Positions 5,641 to 13,540 of a DNA stretch of 20,781 bases are shown piece by piece. Origin of the DNA: Aequoribacter sp003520285 (GTDB lineage Bacteria; Pseudomonadota; Gammaproteobacteria; Pseudomonadales; Halieaceae); contig CAXAAR010000033.1 of the NCBI GenBank assembly GCA_963966765.1, forward strand, positions 1-20,781. The letters run 5' to 3'. Position 1 is the stretch's first letter; each line of letters begins with the position of its first letter. A program made the translations under genes and the position numbers. The notes below the pieces were generated by a model. The model ran no database searches. It was not told the DNA's origin and saw only the letters and a program-made list of their open reading frames with translations.

Positions 5641-6588
5641 ATGAGTCAAGCCAAACAGAGTATCGATGCCATCATTGCTGCTTTCGCCGAGTACGGTTAT
5701 ATCTGTAGCGACAAGATCGCCACTGCTATTTTTCTGGCCACCGCTCTGGAAAAACCCATTCTGATCGAGGGTCCTCCCGGAGTAGGAAAAACCGAATTAG
5801 CGAATACTGCGGCTCTCGTTTCGGGTAAAGAACTCATTCGATTGCAGTGCTACGAAGGGCTCGATGAGGCCAAAGCCCTGTATGAGTGGAAATACGGGAA
5901 GCAGCTACTTTACACCCAAGTCCTGAAAGAGAAACTGGGTGATGTGCTCGAAGGTGCAACCGGACTCGATGGCGCTATGGCGCGTCTTCACAGTTTCAGT
6001 GACGTCTTCTATTCGCATGAATTTCTTGAACCCAGACCACTCCTAAAAGCACTGCAATCTGAGCTTGGCGCAGTTTTGCTGATCGATGAAATCGACAAAG
6101 CAGACCAAGAGTTCGAATCGCTGCTGCTAGAGGTACTCGGGCACTATCAGACCTCGATACCTGAACTCGGCACCATTAAAGCCAACATTCCACCCCGCGT
6201 TTTCCTGACCAGCAACAATACGCGAGACCTATCAGATGCACTCAAACGACGTTGCTTGCATCTTTACATCCCCTACCCTGACGAGAAACTAGAGCAAAAG
6301 ATCATCGCCTCTCGACTACCCGAGATTGACCCCGACCTGAATCAGCAGGTGGTTAAGTTTGTGCAGTCGCTTCGCGAACTCGACTTAAAGAAAGCGCCGG
6401 CCATTTCAGAGACGATCGACTGGGCGCGCAGTCTTGTGTTGCTACAAGCCAATCAGCTTGATCGTCAGCTAGTGCGGGACACCCTCAACGTGCTGCTCAA
6501 GTTTGAGCAGGATATCGAAGCTGCAGAGCAGGCTCTGGGCGAACTCCTAAAGCCCAGTATCACGTCAAGCTCGAGAGTGCTTAATTGA
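5641..6588 (+). CDS. MoxR-type AAA+ ATPase (CoxD-like)
   Basis: The product is a 315-residue cytosolic AAA+ ATPase. Walker A is GPPGVGKT (44-51), Walker B is LLIDEID (146-152), sensor 1 is TSNN (190-193), and an arginine pair RR (203-204) is placed as the arginine finger. MoxR-family ATPases work with VWA-domain proteins as chaperones that insert metals or cofactors or mature enzyme complexes. CoxD, for example, helps form the copper-molybdenum site of CO dehydrogenase. AAAGGAAA lies before the ATG. Its stop overlaps the start of the next gene, a VWA protein, so the two are made together. The position directly behind moaA suggests a role around a molybdoenzyme, but no such enzyme is encoded here, so the client is unknown. 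Confidence 0.9.
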   Translation: MSQAKQSIDAIIAAFAEYGYICSDKIATAIFLATALEKPILIEGPPGVGKTELANTAALVSGKELIRLQCYEGLDEAKALYEWKYGKQLLYTQVLKEKLGDVLEGATGLDGAMARLHSFSDVFYSHEFLEPRPLLKALQSELGAVLLIDEIDKADQEFESLLLEVLGHYQTSIPELGTIKANIPPRVFLTSNNTRDLSDALKRRCLHLYIPYPDEKLEQKIIASRLPEIDPDLNQQVVKFVQSLRELDLKKAPAISETIDWARSLVLLQANQLDRQLVRDTLNVLLKFEQDIEAAEQALGELLKPSITSSSRVLN

Positions 6589-7970
6589 AGCAGCAGCTCC
6601 TTCGGTTTATGCGCCTGCTGCAACAGCAAGGCGTCAGAGTATCCCCTGCCGAGAGCATTGATGCGCTCAGCGCGGTAAGTGCCATCGGAGTGGAATCCTC
6701 CGACTTACTGAAAGAAACGCTGGCCATGACCCTGGCGAAAACAGCGCAAGAAGAAATGATTTGTAAAAAATGCTTCGATCAGTTTTTCAATGGCGCGGAC
6801 GCGACGCAAGACGCCAGTCAAGATGGGTCCGATGCGTCCATAGCACCGGAGTTGGCAACACCATCAATCGATGACGCACTGGCAGCAGCGATTGCAGATC
6901 CAGACAACCCTGCGAATGCACTCGCCAACAGCCCATACATCGAAGCTGTACTGACTCAAAATGAGGCCGAGCAGCAGGCTATTCTCGCCGAAGCGATGGG
7001 CTCATTACCGCTCGAAACCATGAAATTTTTTACCCAAAAGGGCTTATTTGTGCGTCGCTTGCTCGATGCACTCGGGGAAGCGAGCCTGCGCCAAGTACTT
7101 GCCAACACAGCGCCAACGGACCCTTTGCAACCGGCCTTAGAGCAACTGCAACAAACGCTACAAAGTCAGGCCAAAAGTAGTATCGAGCGCGCATTTGAGC
7201 TGAACGCCGCCGGCCACCACGACGCTTTAATGGAGGAGTTGCTCCAGAAAACGCGATTGAACGCGATCGAGCGCAGACATGCAGATCGCCTTAAGTCACT
7301 GATTCAAAAGCTGGCACGAAAGCTGACGCGAAAACACCGCAAGAAACCCAAGCGAACGCGCCGTGGCCAGCTCAATATGATCAAAACGCTGCGCAAAAAC
7401 ATCCCCAACGATGGGGTGTTGTTGACCACTTACTGGCGAAGAACCGAAAAGCGCAAACCACAAATCATGGCCCTTTGCGATGTCAGCGGCTCAGTGTCAG
7501 CCTACGCCAAGTTTCTGCTGATGCTGCTCTATTACTTGCAAGATGTTCTGCCACGGACACGGAGTTTCGCCTTTGCACACCGGTTAGGAGAGATCACTCA
7601 ATCATTTCAACAGCTACCGGTAGAACTCGCTATCGAACGCGCTAACTGGGATTTCGGCGGGGCAACGGATTATGGCAGCAGCCTCGAGCAATTTTGGAAA
7701 TTGGCTGGCAAGGATATCACGCCACAAACCACCGTGATCATTCTGGGGGATGCGCGCAACAATTATGGCAACCCTCAGTTTGATGTGCTTCAGGCCATCA
7801 ACGATCGCTGTCGAAGAATTATCTGGCTCAATCCCGAATCGAAAAATCAATGGGGTAGTGGAGACTCTGAAATGGTGCGCTATCAACGAGTCTGCCAGTC
7901 GGCCTACGAATGCAACACTTTAGGACAACTGGAACGCGTCATTGATCAGCTTCTAACCCTGACCCGCTGA
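6585..7970 (+). CDS. VWA-domain protein, CoxE type
   Basis: The product is 461 residues with three parts: an N-terminal helical region, an acidic and alanine-rich linker (about 70-115), and a C-terminal von Willebrand A domain. A strongly basic stretch, KLARKLTRKHRKKPKRTRRG (about 242-261), precedes the VWA domain. The metal-ion-dependent adhesion site is complete: D299-x-S301-x-S303 in CDVSGSVS, T361 in GGATDYG and D389 in LGDARNN. The arrangement matches the CoxE-like VWA family that partners MoxR ATPases. The start codon is TTG, overlapping the TGA stop of the ATPase gene (TTGA). I see only a weak AGAG upstream, so translation is probably coupled and limited. The client protein is unknown. 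Confidence 0.88.
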   Translation: MKQQLLRFMRLLQQQGVRVSPAESIDALSAVSAIGVESSDLLKETLAMTLAKTAQEEMICKKCFDQFFNGADATQDASQDGSDASIAPELATPSIDDALAAAIADPDNPANALANSPYIEAVLTQNEAEQQAILAEAMGSLPLETMKFFTQKGLFVRRLLDALGEASLRQVLANTAPTDPLQPALEQLQQTLQSQAKSSIERAFELNAAGHHDALMEELLQKTRLNAIERRHADRLKSLIQKLARKLTRKHRKKPKRTRRGQLNMIKTLRKNIPNDGVLLTTYWRRTEKRKPQIMALCDVSGSVSAYAKFLLMLLYYLQDVLPRTRSFAFAHRLGEITQSFQQLPVELAIERANWDFGGATDYGSSLEQFWKLAGKDITPQTTVIILGDARNNYGNPQFDVLQAINDRCRRIIWLNPESKNQWGSGDSEMVRYQRVCQSAYECNTLGQLERVIDQLLTLTR

Positions 7971-7979
7971 CCCTCTTAA

Positions 7980-8019
7980 CCGCTAATCCACTAATCCACT
8001 AACCCACTAACCCACTAAC
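7980..8019. repeat. Five-copy octamer tandem repeat
   Basis: The units are CCGCTAAT, CCACTAAT and then CCACTAAC three times, each 8 bases, directly after the VWA gene. Each unit holds TAA. Because 8 is not a multiple of 3, the repeats place stops in all three plus-strand frames. It sits between the end of the moaA operon and the end of the convergent pilU pseudogene. Confidence 0.8.
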
Positions 8020-8034
8020 CACCTGCGCAGACGC

Positions 8035-9155
8035 TCAACGATCATCGGCGCCAAGCTCCAGATTTAAATCATTCGGCCGATCATCAGGCGCATTACTCGA
8101 CAAAAATTTGATTTTAAGCCGCACATTGTTGGCTGAATCGGCATATCGAAGCGCTTGCGTCTAATCAATAAGCCCATCTTCATAAAGGCGGACGCAGGCT
8201 TGATCAAAATTGCATGCCCTGTGTATTGGACTTTCCGATGACGTCCTTGATGCTTTCGAATTGCCCGCGCAGGATAAGGTCCGAGATCAGCGGCGAGCGC
8301 AGCATTAACTCAATGGCTGCAACTCGGCCACCTGCAAGACTGGGTACAAGACGTTGAGACACCACACACTGCAGATTTTGGGCTAAATCTAATAAGAGCT
8401 GCGGGCGACGATCCTCTGGAAATAGATTCACAATCCGATCGAGTGCCTCATTGGCGTTATTGGCGTGCAGAGTACTCAAACATAAATGCCCGGTCTCGGC
8501 GAACGCAAGTGCCTGTTCCATGGTTTGTCTATCACGAATTTCGCCGATCATGATCACGTCTGGCGCTTGTCTGAGTGCGCTCTTCAGAGCAGCTTGCCAA
8601 CTCCTTGTATCGACTCCAATCTCACGCTGATTGAAAATGCTTTTTTGTGCTTATGCGTAAATTCAATCGGATCTTCTACGGTAACAATATGCCCGCTCGA
8701 ATTCGTGTTGCGATAGTCCAGCATAGCGGCCAAAGAAGTCGATTTACCAGAGCCGGTTGCAGCGACAAATAAAACGAGCCCACGCTTGCGCATAACGACG
8801 TCGAGCATCGTATCGGGCAGACCAAGACTCTGCCAACTCGGTATGTCAGCGACAATATAGCGCGCGACCAGGTTCACCTCATTGCGCTGAACGAACGCGT
8901 TAATCCTGAATCGACCATAGCCAGATAAAGGCGTCGCGATATTAATTTCGAGATCACGCTCAAAGTCAGCTCGCTGCGAGGCGTCCATGAGATCGTAAGC
9001 GATAGCCTTTATCTCGCCGGGCTTTAGAATATCAGCGCTTAACGGTTGGAGTTTGCCGTTAAATTTAGCGCAGGGAGGCGCTCCGGTGCTGAGAGGTAGA
9101 GGTCGGAGCCATTATTTTGAGCCAGTTGTTTCAACCACTCATTAATACGCTCCAT
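8035..9155 (-). pseudogene. pilU: Decayed type IV pilus retraction ATPase, PilU type
   Basis: Joining three frames on the minus strand rebuilds a PilU-like protein of about 373 residues, close to the family length of about 380. It runs from MERINEWLKQLAQNNGSDLYLS through Walker A AATGSGKST and Walker B VIMIGEIRDR to a tail ADSANNVRLKIKF. PilU is a PilT-family ATPase that helps retract type IV pili. Lesions are: a shift at about 9088-9092 (out of frame by 5 bases); loss of one base in the A-run at 8641-8646, where restoring A7 gives the consensus-like HKKSIFNQRE; a shift at about 8206-8209; and an in-frame TAG at 8161-8163. GGAG precedes the ATG. The ATPase motifs are intact, so decay is probably recent. 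No pilT or other pilus genes are in the window. Assembly error could explain one lesion but hardly all four. Confidence 0.88.
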
Positions 9156-9172
9156 ACCGTCTCCGCTAGTGC

Positions 9173-12100
9173 TTACTCGAGCGGCAACCTCTGCAGCTCT
9201 TGCTCAAGCTGCTTCGACACCGCATTGGGTGATCCTGAATTTCGCGCCAGTTTAGCATAAACCGCAGGTATAACATAAAGAGTGATAAGTGTCGCGAGCG
9301 TAACGCCACACATGATCACAATCCCGATGACGGTGCGCGATTCATGACCGGGGCCTGATGACACCACCAAAGGGACAGCCCCAATGACCGTCGTTAATGC
9401 GGTCATGATGATGGGTCGCAAACGCCTTGAAGCGCCTTGGATCACGGCGTCATCAAACGGCACACCTTCATCTCGAAGCTGGTTTATGAATTCCACTAAC
9501 AGGATGCCATTTTTAGTCGCCAAACCCACCAGCATGATCATCCCGACTTGAGAGTAGATGTTGAGCGTTTGATCAAATAAGACTAAGCCGCCCAAACCAC
9601 CCACTAAAGCCAAGGGTACAGTCATTAAAATAACGGCTGGGTGCAAAAATGACTCAAACTGTGCTGCCATGACCAAATAAACAATCAGCAGAGCGAGAGC
9701 GAACGTAAACACCACATCGTAACCTGCAGTCTGATAATCAAGCGATTCGCCTTTGTAGGCGATGCTCGCATGATCAGGCAACTCCGATCGGATCGTAGCG
9801 CGGATATCCTCGAGAGCTTCACCTAAGCTATAACCCTCTGCTAGATCCGCTGTCAGCGTGAAAGCTCTGACCCGATTATGCCGATTAAGACTCCCAGCAT
9901 CGGCACGCTCAGCCACGGTCACTATGTTTGATAACGCGACTAATTGACCCGATTCTTGCGACCTGACATACAACCCGTCTAAATCCGAAAGTGTGCGGCG
10001 GCGACCCTCTTCAGCTTCAACAAGCACATCATACTCGCGTCCATTCATTAAAAACGTGGTGACTCTGCGACCACCCATCATGGTTTCCAAAGTCCGGCCC
10101 ACATCTCGTATGTTGACGCCCAGATCACCGGCTCGATTGCGATCAATGGTGAGCCGCAACTGTGGTTTGGTCGGTTTTAGGTTGGTATTCGCATTAATAA
10201 GGCCAGGATTGTCTGCCAAACGCTGCAATAGAATCTCTTGCCACTGCGCGAGCTCTTCGAAACTGTTGCCCCCGATAGCAAGATTAACCGGCGAGCTGTT
10301 ACCGCCTCCGAGCGCTCTCGGACCACTAAGCCAAATACTGGCTCCCGCAATATCGGCGACTCGTTGTCGGGCATCCGCCAAAATAATATCGGTATCTCGG
10401 CGATCCGAATCAAAATCAGCGAGAACCATCAACGCAAAGCCATTATTGAACGCGTCTCCGCCACCCCAGGCTGGGGCTCTCACGAGCAATCGTTTCACAT
10501 CACCGTTATCTACCAGCGGCATCAGTCGCTGCTCTACCTGATCCAAAATACCTTTGGTGTAGTCAAACGAAGAACCCTCGGGCGTCGTAACACGCAGGTA
10601 TAAAAGGCCACGATCTTGCGCGGGCGCGTACTCTTGCTCGACCGACTGATACAGCGCCCACACCGCCAGAACCGAGATCACAAGCACTGCAGGCGCCCAC
10701 AGCTTATCGGTAATGAGTTTTTTGAGTGACTTCTGATACCGGTGCTCTAGGGCATCAGACATACGATCGACACGCTGAACCATGGGCGAATCAGATTCCG
10801 ATGTCTTCAAAATCTTGCTGGCAATCACCGGGCCCAAAGTGAGCGCAACAAAACTAGAGAAACCCACGGCAATGGCCATGGTCACCGCAAACTCGCTGAA
10901 TAACCTGCCCACATCCCCTTGTAAAAAAGTAATCGGCACAAAGACAGCCATGAGTACCAAGGTAGTCGCAATGACGGCAAATCCCACTTGCCGCGTGCCC
11001 CGATAACTGGCCACCAGAGGGGTCTCACCTCGGGTAAGACGTCGATGAATATTTTCGAGCACCACAATACTGTCATCAACCACCAAACCAATCGCGAGTA
11101 CCAGTGCCAGCAGGGTCAACAAATTGATGCTATAACCCAAAATCAACAACGCGCTGAAAGACGCAATTAACGAGATCGGAACGGTCAGCGCTGGCACTAA
11201 AAGACTCCGCCAATCCCCGAGAAAAATGAAAATCACGGCGACCACTAGAATAGCGGCCACGAGCAGGGTGAAGTAGACCTCGTCAATCGCCTGCTCGACA
11301 AACATGCTGTCATCATAGCTTGCTATCAGCTTCATGCCCTCGGGCAGGTCTGCATTGATACGCCCGACCTCTGCCTGAACCTGCTGACTCACTAAAAGGG
11401 CATTCGCGGTACTCTGTTTAATAATCCCCAGACCGACCATAGACTCGCCATTACCGCGGAAAAACCGCCTTTCTTCAGCGCTACCAAGCTCAACACGCGC
11501 CACGTCACCAAGACGAACCAAGTAACCATCTTCCGCTCGGCGAAGCACCAGCTGTCTAAAATCGGCGTCTGTCAAATAGCTGCGCTCGATACGAATAATA
11601 AAATCGCGTGACAGCGAATTCAGAGTGCCAGCCGGTAACTCGACATTCTGAGACCGAATGGCATTTTCAATATCTGCAACGGTCAAATTCCGAGCCACCA
11701 ACTGTTCAGCATCGACCCAAACACGCATCGCGTAAATACTGCCACCGGATACCCGCACTCGCGCCACACCGTCGAGCACAGAAAACCGATCTTCGAGGTA
11801 TCGACGGGCATAGTCGGTCAACTCTAACTGCGATAAATCTGGCGCCACCAAATGCGCCCAGAAAACGACGTCTTCACTATCTTCTTCTTTACGAACTTCC
11901 GGTGGTTCAGCTTCCTGCGGAATGTTATTCAAGATTCCAGAGACACGGTCGCGAACATCATTGGCAGCATCATCAATGTCACGATTCAACTTAAACTCGA
12001 GCCGGATATTGGAGCGTCCATCAAAACTGCTCGACTCCATCACCTTGACGCCCTGCAAGCCGGCTAACCGATCTTCGATAACCTCGGTGATGCGATTCTC

Positions 12101-12277
12101 AACCACTGACGCTGACGCACCGGGATAATTAGTTGATACCGAGACAATGGGAGATTGGATATCGGGATATTCTCTCAGGGGTAGTCGATCGAATGACAGA
12201 ATGCCAAACGCCACGAGCAGCGCGCTTAAAACCAGTGCAAATACCGGCCGCTTAACTGAGATATCCGAGAGCAACAT
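9173..12277 (-). CDS. RND efflux pump inner-membrane subunit (HAE1 family)
   Basis: The product is 1034 residues, the normal length for an AcrB/MexB-like proton-driven drug exporter. The N-terminus LLSDISVKRPVFALVLSALL and the next segment LPLREYPDI are typical. The TM4 proton-relay motif GLVVDDSIVVLENIH contains the two essential aspartates, and KNGILLVEF in TM10 carries the conserved lysine. Large periplasmic loops lie between the first and second and between the seventh and eighth membrane helices. The substrate cannot be read from the sequence. The gene starts 3 bases after the stop of the membrane-fusion protein gene, so the two form an operon. No outer-membrane channel gene is adjacent; a TolC-type protein elsewhere would be needed. 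Its stop lies 17 bases before the pilU pseudogene start. Confidence 0.95.
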   Translation of the reverse strand: MLLSDISVKRPVFALVLSALLVAFGILSFDRLPLREYPDIQSPIVSVSTNYPGASASVVENRITEVIEDRLAGLQGVKVMESSSFDGRSNIRLEFKLNRDIDDAANDVRDRVSGILNNIPQEAEPPEVRKEEDSEDVVFWAHLVAPDLSQLELTDYARRYLEDRFSVLDGVARVRVSGGSIYAMRVWVDAEQLVARNLTVADIENAIRSQNVELPAGTLNSLSRDFIIRIERSYLTDADFRQLVLRRAEDGYLVRLGDVARVELGSAEERRFFRGNGESMVGLGIIKQSTANALLVSQQVQAEVGRINADLPEGMKLIASYDDSMFVEQAIDEVYFTLLVAAILVVAVIFIFLGDWRSLLVPALTVPISLIASFSALLILGYSINLLTLLALVLAIGLVVDDSIVVLENIHRRLTRGETPLVASYRGTRQVGFAVIATTLVLMAVFVPITFLQGDVGRLFSEFAVTMAIAVGFSSFVALTLGPVIASKILKTSESDSPMVQRVDRMSDALEHRYQKSLKKLITDKLWAPAVLVISVLAVWALYQSVEQEYAPAQDRGLLYLRVTTPEGSSFDYTKGILDQVEQRLMPLVDNGDVKRLLVRAPAWGGGDAFNNGFALMVLADFDSDRRDTDIILADARQRVADIAGASIWLSGPRALGGGNSSPVNLAIGGNSFEELAQWQEILLQRLADNPGLINANTNLKPTKPQLRLTIDRNRAGDLGVNIRDVGRTLETMMGGRRVTTFLMNGREYDVLVEAEEGRRRTLSDLDGLYVRSQESGQLVALSNIVTVAERADAGSLNRHNRVRAFTLTADLAEGYSLGEALEDIRATIRSELPDHASIAYKGESLDYQTAGYDVVFTFALALLIVYLVMAAQFESFLHPAVILMTVPLALVGGLGGLVLFDQTLNIYSQVGMIMLVGLATKNGILLVEFINQLRDEGVPFDDAVIQGASRRLRPIIMTALTTVIGAVPLVVSSGPGHESRTVIGIVIMCGVTLATLITLYVIPAVYAKLARNSGSPNAVSKQLEQELQRLPLE

Positions 12278-12280
12278 CGC

Positions 12281-13318
12281 CTAAGACCCCTGAATCCGTA
12301 TCTTGGCGGGACTCATTCGAAGCGAACCCACACCATCGACAATAATCCGATCGCCCAACTCTAGCCCGGCAATAATCTCGACGAACCCGGGCATCCTGCC
12401 ACCCACTTCCACCGTGACTTTCTCAGCTTCAGTATCTCCGGATACACGCCAGACTGAATGCACCGATGCTTGCGACTCTAGCGCCTGCTCTGGCACGAGA
12501 ATAGCATCGCGCGGATTCGAGGCGATCTGGGTTGTCATGAGTAAACCAGGGCGGAGTTCACCCTCATCATTAGCGATTTCCGCGCGCACCTGTACCGATC
12601 GAGTCGCTGGATCAACGCGGCTATCAATCGCACTAATAACACCTTCAAAGGATCGCGAGAATGCGGCCGACTGCGCTGTTAAAGACTGACCCACTCGTAT
12701 TCGTCCCAATTCAGTGGCCGGCACCGCGAAGGTGAGGCGCATGCGTGACACATCATCTAAGGTGGTAATACGCGTGCCAGATGTCACTAACGCACCGGGA
12801 CTGATCTCGCGCAACCCGAGCTGCCCTGTGAAAGGCGCCCGAATCGTGCGATCGCGCATTCTCGCCTCGACTTCTTCGAGCTGGTACTCAAGTACCTGCA
12901 CCCGCGTATTGGCACGATCCACCTCTGTCTGCGCCACCTGATTCTTTACCACGAGATTTTCGAGTCGACGCACTTCGCGCTCGGCATCGACCAAGGAGGC
13001 CGATAACTCAGAGAACCGCGCGCGCTCTGCATCTTGCTTCAAAATGGCAAGCACCGCGCCTTCGTCTGCGATATCACCATCTTCAAAATTAAGTGCCGTA
13101 ACGATTTGCGAGACCGAAGCGCGAATATCGACCGATTCCCAAGCTTCTAGGGTGCCTACCGCTGAAATTTGATCTGCAAATGCCTGCGCCTCTACCTGCA
13201 CAATAGTGACAGGAACCGGACCACCCCGATAAGATCGCCCTGTTTCCTCGGGTTCGGGGCCCATCCAAAACCATGCCAAGCCCACGATGCCGGCTATAAT
13301 AGGGAACCACTTGACCAT
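12281..13318 (-). CDS. RND membrane-fusion (periplasmic adaptor) protein
   Basis: With the start at 13318 the product is 345 residues. The N-terminal hydrophobic segment VKWFPIIAGIVGLAWFWMG anchors it in the inner membrane, and the rest is periplasmic. It has the usual order of an HlyD/AcrA-type adaptor: a first lipoyl half (VGTLEAWESVDIRASVSQIV), an alpha-helical hairpin (about 95-150), the second lipoyl half (DRTIRAPFTGQLGLREISPGALV), then beta-barrel and membrane-proximal domains. It would bridge the RND pump to an outer-membrane channel. GGAG about 7 bases before the ATG at 13318 favours that start over the in-frame TTG at 13330. Substrate is unknown. Confidence 0.93.
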   Translation of the reverse strand: MVKWFPIIAGIVGLAWFWMGPEPEETGRSYRGGPVPVTIVQVEAQAFADQISAVGTLEAWESVDIRASVSQIVTALNFEDGDIADEGAVLAILKQDAERARFSELSASLVDAEREVRRLENLVVKNQVAQTEVDRANTRVQVLEYQLEEVEARMRDRTIRAPFTGQLGLREISPGALVTSGTRITTLDDVSRMRLTFAVPATELGRIRVGQSLTAQSAAFSRSFEGVISAIDSRVDPATRSVQVRAEIANDEGELRPGLLMTTQIASNPRDAILVPEQALESQASVHSVWRVSGDTEAEKVTVEVGGRMPGFVEIIAGLELGDRIIVDGVGSLRMSPAKIRIQGS

Positions 13319-13380
13319 CACACACTCCAAAATCAGTATCGCGGGTTAAGTCTGTATTTACGCCTTACCGGCTCAAGTTA

Positions 13381-13393
13381 GATCATTATGATC
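13381..13393. promoter_or_regulatory. Inverted repeat upstream of the efflux operon
   Basis: GATCAT and ATGATC flank a single T, 63 bases before the adaptor gene start and in the gap to divergent gshA. It has the size and symmetry of an operator, but no regulator gene is next to the pump. A 6-bp arm could also arise by chance. Confidence 0.3.
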
Positions 13394-13471
13394 AACAACA
13401 AACACACAAATTTTAAGGCGATAGTGTATCACTCCGGAGCCGATCAGGCGTGTACTTAATGCCGCAGACGC

Positions 13472-13499
13472 TTTACACTTATTGGTCTCCGATTTTGAT
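13472..13499 (+). promoter_or_regulatory. Candidate gshA promoter
   Basis: TTTACA (13472-13477) and TTTGAT (13494-13499) are 16 bases apart and end about 40 bases before the gshA ATG. The -35 box matches five of six consensus bases and the -10 box four of six. Confidence 0.35.
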
Positions 13500-13540
13500 A
13501 GCCGGCGCCTCTCGTGCCTTTCTGTGCAAGGAACCAACCA

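Noticed and set aside
7980..8019. CRISPR-like or Rep-origin iteron array
   Set aside because: The units are 8 bases and contiguous with no spacers; no cas, rep or AT-rich origin features are near.
8204..8988. Programmed frameshifting in pilU at the A6 run
   Set aside because: The gene also carries two other frameshifts and an in-frame stop, so recoding at one site could not restore a full product.
9993..10603. Plus-strand open frames inside the RND pump gene
   Set aside because: They are shadows of the long minus-strand gene with no family similarity and no start signals.
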